A stretch of DNA of 64,000 bases from an uncultured Opitutaceae bacterium (GTDB lineage: Bacteria; Verrucomicrobiota; Verrucomicrobiia; Opitutales; Opitutaceae). The first letter of the stretch is position 1. Each line of letters begins with the position of its first letter. The translations under genes and the position numbers were made by a program. The notes under the pieces were generated by a model, which worked only from the letters and a program-made list of their open reading frames with translations, did no database searches and was not told where the DNA came from. Positions 40,901-50,019 of this stretch are shown here, piece after piece. The stretch is taken from NCBI GenBank assembly GCA_903919205.1, contig CAIXHE010000149.1, positions 22,201-86,200 on the forward strand, given 5' to 3'.

Positions 40901-42235
40901 ATGTCGAAAAAATCGAGCCCCACGCATTTTAACGTCCCGCGCATTCCCTTCGAGGGGCCCCGCTCCCCGAACCCGCTTGCATTCCGCCACTACGACCCCG
41001 CCGAGGTGATCGACGGCAGGACGCTGAAGGAGCACATGCGCTTCTCGATCGCCTACTGGCACTCCTTCCGGGGGGTCGGCGGCGACCCCTTCGGCCCGGG
41101 CACGATCCGCAGGCCCTGGGAGGCGGGCAAGGACGCGATCTCGGTCGCCAAGCGCCGCATGGACGCGGCCTTCGAGTTCTTCGTGAAGATCGAGGCGCCC
41201 TTCTGGTGCTTCCACGACCGCGACATCGCCCCGGAGGGGGCCACGCTGGCGGAGTCCAACCGCAACCTGGACGCGGTGGTGGCGCACGCGAAGCAACTGC
41301 AGAAGGCGACGGGCGTGCGCCTGCTCTGGGGCACCGCGAACCTCTTCTCGAACCCCCGCTACATGTGCGGCGCCGCCACGAACCCGGACGCCCATGTCTT
41401 CGCCTACGCCGCGGCGCAGGTGAAGAAGGCGATGGAGGTCACCCACGAGCTGGGCGGAGACGGCTACACGTTCTGGGGCGGGCGCGAGGGCTACGAGACG
41501 CTCCTGAACACGGACCTGAAGCGCGAGCAGGAGCACCTCGCCCGCTTCCTCCACATGGCCGTCGACCACGCCAAGAGCATCGGCTTCAAGGGCCAGTTCT
41601 ACATCGAGCCGAAGCCGAAGGAGCCCACCAAGCACCAGTACGACTTTGACGTTGCGAGCGGGATCGCGTTCCTGCGCACGTTCGGCCTGGAGAAACACCT
41701 CAAGTTCAACATCGAGACCAACCACGCGACGCTCGCCGGGCACACCTTCCAGCACGAGATCGAGGTGGCGGCCTCACAGGGCCTGCTCGGCTCGATCGAC
41801 GCCAACGCGGGCGACCTGCTCCTCGGCTGGGACACCGACCAGTTCAACACCGACGTTAAGGAGCTGACGCTCGCGATGCTCTCCATCCTCAAGGCCGGCG
41901 GCCTCGGCAAGGGTGGCTTCAACTTCGACGCCAAGCTCCGGCGCCCCTCCATCGACCCAGAGGACCTTTTCTACGCCCACATCGGCGGGATGGACGCCTA
42001 CGCCCTCGCCTTCAAGACGGCGCGCCGCATCCTCTCCGACGGGCACCTCACGGGCTTCGTCGCGGAGCGCTACGCGAGCTACGACTCGGGGCTCGGCCGC
42101 GACATCGAGACGGGCAAGTTGGGCTTCCGCGAGCTTGAGAAGCTGGTGCTGACGAAGCTCGGCGAGCCTGCGCTTCGCAGCGGGCGCCAGGAGTACCTCG
42201 AGAACCTCCTCAACCGCTACCTGACCGGGGGCTGA
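40901..42235 (+). CDS. xylA: Xylose isomerase
   Basis: '[13 protein letters not shown]', '[17 protein letters not shown]', '[19 protein letters not shown]', '[10 protein letters not shown]'. Confidence 0.98.
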   Translation: MSKKSSPTHFNVPRIPFEGPRSPNPLAFRHYDPAEVIDGRTLKEHMRFSIAYWHSFRGVGGDPFGPGTIRRPWEAGKDAISVAKRRMDAAFEFFVKIEAPFWCFHDRDIAPEGATLAESNRNLDAVVAHAKQLQKATGVRLLWGTANLFSNPRYMCGAATNPDAHVFAYAAAQVKKAMEVTHELGGDGYTFWGGREGYETLLNTDLKREQEHLARFLHMAVDHAKSIGFKGQFYIEPKPKEPTKHQYDFDVASGIAFLRTFGLEKHLKFNIETNHATLAGHTFQHEIEVAASQGLLGSIDANAGDLLLGWDTDQFNTDVKELTLAMLSILKAGGLGKGGFNFDAKLRRPSIDPEDLFYAHIGGMDAYALAFKTARRILSDGHLTGFVAERYASYDSGLGRDIETGKLGFRELEKLVLTKLGEPALRSGRQEYLENLLNRYLTGG

Positions 42236-42243
42236 GCGCCGGC

Positions 42244-43743
42244 ATGAGCCTCTACATCGGGGTCGACAGCGGCACGCAGAGCGTCAAGGCCGTCGCGCTG
42301 GACCTCGACAGCGGCCGCGTGCTCGCCGAGGCCCGTGCCCCCCACGCCATGGTCCAGGGGCTTCCCCCGGGCCACATGGAGCAGCACCCCGAGGAGTGGG
42401 CGTCGGCCATGGACGCGGCGATCTTGGAGGTCGCCTCGCGGATCGACCGCTCTCGGGTGCGCGGCATCGGTGTCTCCGGACAGCAGCACGGCTTCGTGCC
42501 CCTCGACGGCGAAGGCCGCGTCATCCGGCCCGCCAAGCTCTGGTGCGACACCAGCACCGCCCAGGAGTGCGCGATCCTGACACGCAGGCTCGGGGGCCAG
42601 GCGGCCGTCATCCGCCGCACGGGCCTTCCGTTCCTGCCGGGCTACACGGCGCCCAAGGTGCTCTGGCTCAAGCGGCGCGAGCCGGCGAACTTCAGGCGCC
42701 TGCGGCGCATCCTGCTGCCGCACGACTACCTCAACTTCCACCTTACGGGCCACGCCCAGATGGAGTACGGCGACGCCTCGGGCACCGGCTTCCTCGACGT
42801 CCGCCGCCGCGCGTGGTCCGCGGCGGCGACCGGGGCCGTCGACGGGAGGGTGGCCGAATGCCTGCCCCCCCTCGTCCCCTCGCACGAGCCGTGTGGGACG
42901 CTCCTGTCCGCGGTGGCGGCCCGCTACGGGTTCCCGGCTGGCACGATCGTGAGCGCGGGCGGGGGGGACAACATGATGGGCGCCATCGGCACGGGCAACG
43001 TGGCCCCCGGTGCCGTTACCGCGAGCCTCGGCACGAGCGGCACCATCTACGCCTTCTCCCGGAAGCCCGTGATCGACCCGTCCGGAGAGATCGCCGCCTT
43101 CTGCTCGTCCACAGGGGGATGGCTGCCGCTCCTCTGCACCATGAACGTCACCGGTGTCACCGAGCAGGTGCGCGCGCTCTTCGGGTGGAGCCTGGCCGAG
43201 CTCGAGGCCGCTGCGGCCACCGCGCCCGCGGGATCCGGGGGCCTGGCGCTGCTGCCCTACCTCGACGGGGAGCGCACGCCGAACCTGCCCGACGCCACGG
43301 GAGTCTACTTCGGTCTCAACCGGCAGACGCTCGAGCGCGGCCACCTCGCGAGGGCCGCGTTCGAGGGCCCCACGCTCGGCATGAACTACGGCCTCGGGCG
43401 CCTGCGGGCGCTCGGCGTCCGGCCCCGGGAGATCCGGCTTACCGGGGGCGGCGCCCGCTCGGCGCTGTGGCGCCAGATCGCCGCGGACGTCTTTGGGGTG
43501 CCCGTGGTCTCGATGGCTCAGGACGAGAGCGCGGCGGTCGGCGCGGCGCTCCAGGCCGCGTGGTGCGCCATGGGCCACGCGGGCTCGAGGAAGGCGCTCG
43601 CCGAGCTGTGCGCGCGCTGCGTTTCGTTGGACGAGTCGACCCGCTGCACGCCCGAACCCGCCCGCCACGCCGCCTACCGGAAGGCCCAGCGCGTCCACGA
43701 CCGCTTGACGGCCGACCTGCGGGGCGCCTTCGCAGAGCGCTGA
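42244..43743 (+). CDS. xylB: Xylulokinase
   Basis: FGGY kinase 'YIGVDSGTQSVKAVALD', 'VSGQQHGFVPLD', 'LTGGGARSALWRQIAADVFGVPV'; directly follows xylA. Confidence 0.96.
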   Translation: MSLYIGVDSGTQSVKAVALDLDSGRVLAEARAPHAMVQGLPPGHMEQHPEEWASAMDAAILEVASRIDRSRVRGIGVSGQQHGFVPLDGEGRVIRPAKLWCDTSTAQECAILTRRLGGQAAVIRRTGLPFLPGYTAPKVLWLKRREPANFRRLRRILLPHDYLNFHLTGHAQMEYGDASGTGFLDVRRRAWSAAATGAVDGRVAECLPPLVPSHEPCGTLLSAVAARYGFPAGTIVSAGGGDNMMGAIGTGNVAPGAVTASLGTSGTIYAFSRKPVIDPSGEIAAFCSSTGGWLPLLCTMNVTGVTEQVRALFGWSLAELEAAAATAPAGSGGLALLPYLDGERTPNLPDATGVYFGLNRQTLERGHLARAAFEGPTLGMNYGLGRLRALGVRPREIRLTGGGARSALWRQIAADVFGVPVVSMAQDESAAVGAALQAAWCAMGHAGSRKALAELCARCVSLDESTRCTPEPARHAAYRKAQRVHDRLTADLRGAFAER

Positions 43744-43755
43744 GGCACCCCGGCG

Positions 43756-44454
43756 ATGTGCGTCCGCTACACGCTGCACAAGACGGACGCCGCCCTGGGG
43801 GCTATCTCCCGGGCGCTGGGCGAGCCGCTCGAGGTCCCGGATTGGGCACCTCGCTACAACATCACCCTGACCGACTTCGCGCCGGTCGTCGCGAGGTCGG
43901 GAGCCGCGGCCGCGGTGCGCCTGATGCGCTGGGGTCTCGTGCCCGAAAACGAGAGGGCGAACCCGCGGCCGAGGCTGCTTGCAAACGCGCGGGCGGAGAC
44001 CGTGGCGTCGCTTCCCGCCTTCCGTCGCGCCGCCGCGGGGCGCCGCTGCCTCGTTCCCGCCAACGGCTTCTATGAGTGGCTTTCGCGGGGCACCGCGAAG
44101 CTGCCCTACCTTTTCACGCTGCGCGGGGAGGAACCGTTCGCGCTCGCGGGTATCTGGGATCCCGCCTCCGACGGGCTTCCCGAGACCTATTGCCTGCTGA
44201 CCACAGCCCCCAACGAGGTGATGGCCCCGGTCCACGACCGCATGCCCGTCATCCTGACCGCGGAGACGATGCCGCGGTGGATCGGGGACCAGCCGCTCGC
44301 CCCGGGGGAGTTGGTTGCCCTCACGCGGCCGATAGATCCCGGGCTCATGGAATCGAGGCCCCTTGGCCGTTACGTGAGCAACAGCCGCAACCAGGGGCCC
44401 GCCTGCCTCGACGGGCCCGACGCGCCCCGGGAGGGCGAGTTCAACTTCGGGTAG
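43756..44454 (+). CDS. SOS response-associated peptidase (SRAP/YedK/HMCES family)
   Basis: Catalytic Cys2 (MCVRYT), 'NARAETVASLPAFRRAAAGRRCLVPANGFYEW', 'HDRMPVIL'. Confidence 0.93.
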   Translation: MCVRYTLHKTDAALGAISRALGEPLEVPDWAPRYNITLTDFAPVVARSGAAAAVRLMRWGLVPENERANPRPRLLANARAETVASLPAFRRAAAGRRCLVPANGFYEWLSRGTAKLPYLFTLRGEEPFALAGIWDPASDGLPETYCLLTTAPNEVMAPVHDRMPVILTAETMPRWIGDQPLAPGELVALTRPIDPGLMESRPLGRYVSNSRNQGPACLDGPDAPREGEFNFG

Positions 44455-44462
44455 CGGCGCCC

Positions 44463-45389
44463 ATGGATCCAGCGCCGTACACGCACGGACACGACTTCAT
44501 GCCCGACCGGGGAGCGGCGGAGCGCAGCACGCGCCGCGTCATTCTGCTCGCGGCCGCGATGATGGTCGCGGAAATCCTCGCCGGCTGGCGCTTCCATTCG
44601 ATGGCGCTCCTCGCCGACGGCTGGCACATGGGCACCCACGTCGTGGCCTTCATGATCACGGCGGCCGCGTACGCCCTCGCCAGGCGCCACCGGGGCAGCC
44701 GGGACTTCTCGTTCGGCACGGGAAAGATCGACGTGCTCGGGGGCTACACGAGCGCGATCCTGCTCGGCCTCGTGGCCGCGTTCATCGCCCTCGAGTCGGC
44801 AGCCCGCCTGTTCGAGCCATTGGCTATCCACTACGCCGAGTCGATCGCGGTGGGCCTCGTCGGCCTCTGCGTGAACGTCCTGAGCGCGCTCATGCTCAGG
44901 GAAGGCCATGCTCACGGTCACGCCCTCGGGCATGGTCACGGCCATGGGGGTGAGGACCTTAACTTGAAGGCCGCGTACGTGCATGTCCTTGCCGACGCCG
45001 TCACCTCCGTGCTCGCGATCAGCGCGCTGCTCGCGGGCCGCTATCTCGGCTGGGCCTGGATGGACCCCGTGATGGGGCTCGCCGGGTCGGTGGTCGTCGC
45101 GCAGTGGGCGTGGGGGCTCCTGCGAGACACGAGCGCCATCCTGCTCGACCGCACCCCGCGCACCGACCTCCCCGAGGAAATCCGGCGCGCCGTGGCGGCC
45201 GAGCCGGATGCCGCGATCACCGACCTGCATGTGTGGCAGGTGGGAGTGGGGCAGTTTGCCGCGATCGTGGCGATCGTCGCGCGGGAGCCGAAATCCCCCG
45301 AGTACTACCGGGGGCTCTTCGCCATTCACGAGGAACTGCGGCACGTCACGGTCGAGGTCTCTTCTTACAGCGAGCGCGGGCCGGCCTGA
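44463..45389 (+). CDS. dmeF: CDF family metal efflux protein, DmeF-like
   Basis: 'SMALLADGWHMGTHVVAFMI', His-rich 'EGHAHGHALGHGHGHGGEDLNLKAAYVHVLADAVTSVLAI'. Confidence 0.88.
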   Translation: MDPAPYTHGHDFMPDRGAAERSTRRVILLAAAMMVAEILAGWRFHSMALLADGWHMGTHVVAFMITAAAYALARRHRGSRDFSFGTGKIDVLGGYTSAILLGLVAAFIALESAARLFEPLAIHYAESIAVGLVGLCVNVLSALMLREGHAHGHALGHGHGHGGEDLNLKAAYVHVLADAVTSVLAISALLAGRYLGWAWMDPVMGLAGSVVVAQWAWGLLRDTSAILLDRTPRTDLPEEIRRAVAAEPDAAITDLHVWQVGVGQFAAIVAIVAREPKSPEYYRGLFAIHEELRHVTVEVSSYSERGPA

Positions 45390-45447
45390 GGGCGCAGCGC
45401 GGGCTCACGGCGCGCAAACGGTGAGTGACAACCCGGGGCAGGCCGAT

Positions 45448-48400
45448 ATGAACGGCATCTTTATGACGAGGGCTGCCCCAAGCCTCAGGCTCCTGGCCGG
45501 TTCCCCACGGCTTCTCGCCAGCGTGGTCGGCCTGGGCCTCCTCGCGCCTGCCGAGAGGGCCCGGGCCCAGCCGATCTCTCCCAGCCACCCGGAGGTGGTC
45601 GGTCCCCTCGTGACCCGGATCCAGGCATACTGGGACCTGCCCGCCGAGGCCAAGAAGCTGCGTTGCCCCTTCCGGATCGAGTGCGATGTCACGTACTTTG
45701 ATCCCGCCTGGAGGATCCTCTTCGTCCAGGACTCCACGGGGCACGCCTCGTTCGCGAACTACGGCAACTCGATGTTTCCGTTCAAGGCCGGCCAGCGCAT
45801 CGTCGCGAGCGGGCTCTTCTCGCCGCCCTACAACGATTTCACGTTCGAGACCGCCTCCTTCAGCCTGGTGGGCGCGTCCTCGACCCTGCCTATCGAGGTC
45901 CAGGGGCGCCTGACCGAGGCCGATTTCTATCGCAACAAGTTTGTCGAGGTGTCGGGCGTCGTCGAGAGGACCGAGCGGATCGACCCCGACCACCTCCGCG
46001 TCACGGTGTCCTCCGAAGGCGAGCACGTCGTCTTCTGGGTCCTGGTCAGGCCGGACAGCGCGGTCCCCAGCCTGGAGGGCGCCCGCGTGCGCGGTCAGGG
46101 CGTTTACAACCCGAAGTGGGGGGTCGACGGCAAGCTCTCGTGGGTGGAGATCCTGGTGCCGAACCTAGACCACCTTTCGGTGGTCAGTCACCCGGATTCC
46201 CAGGAATCGGCCGCGAACCGCACCCTGACCCTCGCCTCCGAGGTCCTCGAGCTCAGCCCGGAGCGGGTGCTGGGCGGTCGGAATGCAAAGCTGAGCGGCA
46301 TAGTCACTTGGGCGAGTCGCAAGCACCCCTTTTTCTTCATAGAGGACGAGAGCGGGGGCATCCGCGTCCAGGCGGCGAGCCCCGGGCTGCCGGGCGTCGA
46401 GCTGGGAAGCCGCGTGGAGGTCGAGGGCGAGACGGCCATGGGGCCCTTCGCCCCCGTTCTGAAGGCTCGGCGGGTGGAGAAGCGCAGCGAGGCGATTCTG
46501 CCCGTCGCCGCCAAAGTGTCGCTCGACGAGGCGCTGACCGGGTCCGAGGAGGGCCGCTGGGTCGCGATGGTGGGGTACCTGAGGCGGGTCGAGCCCGTGG
46601 AGTCTGGCAACCTGCTGGAGCTCGCCACGGCCTCGGGGGACTTCTCCGCGGTTCTGCCGCCGGACTCGGACGCCTCGGGCCTGGTCGGCGCCGTGGTGCG
46701 CCTGCGCGGGGTCTGCTCCGCCGATACCGACGGACAGCGCAAGCTCACCGGCATCAGGCTCTGGGTGCCCGGGCTTGCCTTTGTGGAGGTCGAACAGTCC
46801 CCACCCAAGGACCCCTTTGACGTCCCGCAGCGCTCGATCGCGAGCCTGGGCCAGTTCAACTCGGCCCAGGCCTTCGACCGGCTCCTCGGGGTGGGCGGGA
46901 TCGTGCTGCTCTACTCGCCCGGTCACTTCGTCCAGATCGAGAACGGCGAGGACGCGCTGCGGGTCTACTCGCAGTCCCGCGTGCCGCTCATCCCGGGCGA
47001 CCGCATCGAGGCCGTCGGGCTTCTCGCCCGCCAGGGGGGGCGCGTGTCCCTGCGTGAGGCCATCTACCGGAAGACCGGCCATGGGTACCAACCCCAGCCG
47101 GTGCCGCTCTCGGTGGGCCGCGCTCCGCTGGTCGCTTTCGACGGGCACCTGGTGAACGTGCGGGGAACCTTGATCCAGTCTTCGAGCAGCGGCGACCAGA
47201 TCCTGCTGACCCTCCAGGGCGAGAACGCGGTGTTTGAGGCCTCGATGAGGCTTCAGCCGGGCGCCGATGCAGCCCCCGCCCCGGTCGTCGGGAGCGAGCT
47301 TACCCTGACCGGAGTCTACCAGGTATCCTACGACGAGGCGGGGCGGCCCTACTCGTACCAGGTCAGCCTTCGCGAGCCGGGCGACGTCGTCGTCGTGCGC
47401 AGCCCGAGCTGGTTCACCCGGGACCGCATCCTGGCCCTCGCGGGGGCCCTCGGCATCGGCGTCCTCCTGTTCATCGCCTGGGTGGCTGCTTTGCGCAGGC
47501 AGGTCCGGCGCCAGACTGACCAGATCCGCGAGCAGATCATGCGCGAGTCGCGCCTGGAGGCAGAGCTGCAGCGAGCCGGCAAGCTCGAGTCCCTCGGCCT
47601 GCTCGCCGGGGGCATCGCCCACGACTTCAACAACCTGCTGACCGCGGTGATCGGCAACCTGTCCCTTGCGAGGCTCGACACCCGGATCGACCGTGAATCG
47701 GCGGAGTCCATCCGCGACGCCGAGAAGGCGGCTGCCCGGGCCAAGGACCTGACCCAGCAGTTGCTGACCTTCGCAAAGGGCGGCGCCCCCATCCGCACGG
47801 CCGTGCTGCTCCCCGACGTCATCCGCGAGGTCGCGGAGTTCGCGCTGCGCGGCTCGAACGTGCGCTGCCAATTCGACCTGCCGGCGGACCTGTGGCCGGC
47901 CAACGTCGACGAGGGACAGATCGGCCAGGTCGTGCAGAACATTGTGATCAACGCGATGCAGGCCATGCCCGACGGCGGCGTGATCGATGTCTCGATGCGC
48001 AACGAGACGGTGGGAAGGGAGCTGGCGCAGGTCCTCGAACCCGGCCGGTATCTCCACCTCACAATGACCGACCACGGCGCGGGAATCCCGTCGCGCGACA
48101 TGGAGCGCATCTTCGACCCCTACTTCACGACGAAGAAGAACGGAAACGGCCTCGGGCTCGCCACCGTACACTCGATCGTGAAGAAGCACATGGGCCACAT
48201 CAGCGCCGAGTCGGCGCCGGGCCGGGGAACGACCTTTCACATTTGGCTGCCCGCCGCGAACGAAGTGCCCGTGGCGGAGGCCGCCCGCCCGGACGCCGTT
48301 CACCCGAAGGCGAGCGCAAATTCCGTTCGCATCCTCTTCATGGACGACGAGCAGCCGATCCGGCAGCTTGGCTCGGCCATCCTGCGGCGCATCGGCTACG

Positions 48401-48708
48401 ACGTCGAGACGGTCAGCGACGGCGCCGAGGCGGTGCGCGCCTACGAGGAGGCCGCCCGGGGGGGGCGGCCCTTCGCCGTGGTCATCCTGGACCTGACGAT
48501 CCCCGGGGGCATGGGCGGGAGCCAGGCCCTTGAGCAGCTGCGCAAGCTCGACCCGGACGTGCGGGCCATCGTCTCCAGCGGCTACTCCAACGACGCGGTG
48601 CTGGCCAACTACCGCGAGCACGGGTTCCGGGGCATGGTGTCGAAGCCCTACGAGACGGCCGACCTCGCGCTTGCCGTGGAGAACGTGCTCCGGGGCGCGC
48701 GGGCATAG
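45448..48708 (+). CDS. Hybrid sensor histidine kinase with long periplasmic OB-fold-like repeat region, TM, HisKA, HATPase and REC
   Basis: 'LLAGGIAHDFNNLLTAVIGNLSLA' H-box; 'DPYFTTKKNGNGLGLATVHSIVKKH'; REC 'VVILDLTIPGGMGG'; periplasmic repeats such as 'FFFIEDESGGIRVQAASPGLPGVELGSRVEVEGE'. Confidence 0.9.
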   Translation: MNGIFMTRAAPSLRLLAGSPRLLASVVGLGLLAPAERARAQPISPSHPEVVGPLVTRIQAYWDLPAEAKKLRCPFRIECDVTYFDPAWRILFVQDSTGHASFANYGNSMFPFKAGQRIVASGLFSPPYNDFTFETASFSLVGASSTLPIEVQGRLTEADFYRNKFVEVSGVVERTERIDPDHLRVTVSSEGEHVVFWVLVRPDSAVPSLEGARVRGQGVYNPKWGVDGKLSWVEILVPNLDHLSVVSHPDSQESAANRTLTLASEVLELSPERVLGGRNAKLSGIVTWASRKHPFFFIEDESGGIRVQAASPGLPGVELGSRVEVEGETAMGPFAPVLKARRVEKRSEAILPVAAKVSLDEALTGSEEGRWVAMVGYLRRVEPVESGNLLELATASGDFSAVLPPDSDASGLVGAVVRLRGVCSADTDGQRKLTGIRLWVPGLAFVEVEQSPPKDPFDVPQRSIASLGQFNSAQAFDRLLGVGGIVLLYSPGHFVQIENGEDALRVYSQSRVPLIPGDRIEAVGLLARQGGRVSLREAIYRKTGHGYQPQPVPLSVGRAPLVAFDGHLVNVRGTLIQSSSSGDQILLTLQGENAVFEASMRLQPGADAAPAPVVGSELTLTGVYQVSYDEAGRPYSYQVSLREPGDVVVVRSPSWFTRDRILALAGALGIGVLLFIAWVAALRRQVRRQTDQIREQIMRESRLEAELQRAGKLESLGLLAGGIAHDFNNLLTAVIGNLSLARLDTRIDRESAESIRDAEKAAARAKDLTQQLLTFAKGGAPIRTAVLLPDVIREVAEFALRGSNVRCQFDLPADLWPANVDEGQIGQVVQNIVINAMQAMPDGGVIDVSMRNETVGRELAQVLEPGRYLHLTMTDHGAGIPSRDMERIFDPYFTTKKNGNGLGLATVHSIVKKHMGHISAESAPGRGTTFHIWLPAANEVPVAEAARPDAVHPKASANSVRILFMDDEQPIRQLGSAILRRIGYDVETVSDGAEAVRAYEEAARGGRPFAVVILDLTIPGGMGGSQALEQLRKLDPDVRAIVSSGYSNDAVLANYREHGFRGMVSKPYETADLALAVENVLRGARA

Positions 48709-48761
48709 GCGACCGCGGAGTTTGTCATCGGCTTTGGCCGCCAATTGCCTCTAGTGGGGGC

Positions 48762-49748
48762 ATGGAAATGGGTGACGCTGCACCGACCCGGGAGGGGCCC
48801 CCCGTGCTCGGTCGCACGCTTGCACCGCTCGGGCTCAGGTTCCTGGCCTTCCTGGTCGACAGCCTTGTCCTCGGCACCCTCGGCGTCTTGAGCGGCTTCG
48901 TCCTGTTCGACGTCTACGCGGGCCTGGGCGCGTGGGGGCGCCTCCTCGGGTTCTGCATCGCGCTTGCGTACTTCGCGTCGATGAACAGCTCCCTTGGCGA
49001 GGGCAGGACGCTCGGGAAGCGCCTCCTGGGGATCGAAGTGGTCGACGGCCAGGGCCACTATCTCTCGCCCGCGTTGGCAGGCCTCCGCTTCTGCGTCCTG
49101 GGCGCACCGTTCTTCCTCAACGGATTCTGGCTCAAGTCGGGTGGCCACCTGCTGCTGCTGGCGCAGCTGGTGAGCTTCGTTGTCATGGGCGGCACGGGCA
49201 TCCTCGGCTACCTGTTCCTGTTCAACCGTCCCTCGCATCGGAGCCTTCATGACATGGCGAGCGGCTCCTACGTCACCCGGGCCGGGGGAACGGGCCCGAT
49301 CGGCGCGCCACCGCTCTGGCCCGGGCACATGGTCATCCTGGCGGTGTTGGGGCTCGGCTTGGGCGGAATCCTCTCCGCGGTGCCCCTTCTCCTGAAGTTC
49401 CCCATGCTGGCGGACGTGCTCGCGCTGCACGACCGGCTGGAGGCCTCCCGCGACGTCGCATCGGTCAGCGTGATGAGCACCGTCAACGTGACCTACTCCA
49501 ACGGCGCGAAGACATCGGCGTCCTCGCTGGTCATCGAGGCGCGCATGCGACACCACCCGGCGGATTACGAGACGCAAGCGCGGGGTCTCGCCGCGCAGGT
49601 GCTTGCGGACTACCCCGCGGTCAAGTCAAAGGACCTGCTGGTGGTGAGGGTCGTGTACGGCTACGACATCGGTATCGCCCACTCGTGGATCGAGCACTCC
49701 TACCAGCGTAGCCCCGGGGAATGGGCGTCCCTAGGGACCCCGCGTTGA
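48762..49748 (+). CDS. RDD family membrane protein
   Basis: 'LAPLGLRFLAFLVDSLVL', 'GRTLGKRLLGIEVVDGQG', 'RSLHDMASGSYV'. Confidence 0.85.
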   Translation: MEMGDAAPTREGPPVLGRTLAPLGLRFLAFLVDSLVLGTLGVLSGFVLFDVYAGLGAWGRLLGFCIALAYFASMNSSLGEGRTLGKRLLGIEVVDGQGHYLSPALAGLRFCVLGAPFFLNGFWLKSGGHLLLLAQLVSFVVMGGTGILGYLFLFNRPSHRSLHDMASGSYVTRAGGTGPIGAPPLWPGHMVILAVLGLGLGGILSAVPLLLKFPMLADVLALHDRLEASRDVASVSVMSTVNVTYSNGAKTSASSLVIEARMRHHPADYETQARGLAAQVLADYPAVKSKDLLVVRVVYGYDIGIAHSWIEHSYQRSPGEWASLGTPR

Positions 49749-50019
49749 CGCCACGCCAGGGCCTCGTCCGCGAGGCGAACGGCTTCCCGGCCCGCGGGGC
49801 CTGAAGGCGGAGCGAGAAACAACGCCCGTTGCCCCCAAGCCGGCTTCGTCGCTAAGAATCCCATTGGGCCGGGCGCAGGAACTATGCCTCCCGAGGTCCA
49901 TGCGGGAGTGGGAATGTCACATTTACGCGCAGACTTTGTCACGGGAACGTAAGGCAGCCGGGTTTACATAATTTTTTTTGCGGGGACCCTCTCTCCGAGT
50001 CCACACCACCCGTCCCCTC

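Noticed and set aside
46165-48744. 859-aa minus-strand ORF antisense to the hybrid kinase
   Set aside because: Composition artefact; the plus strand encodes HisKA, HATPase and REC motifs.
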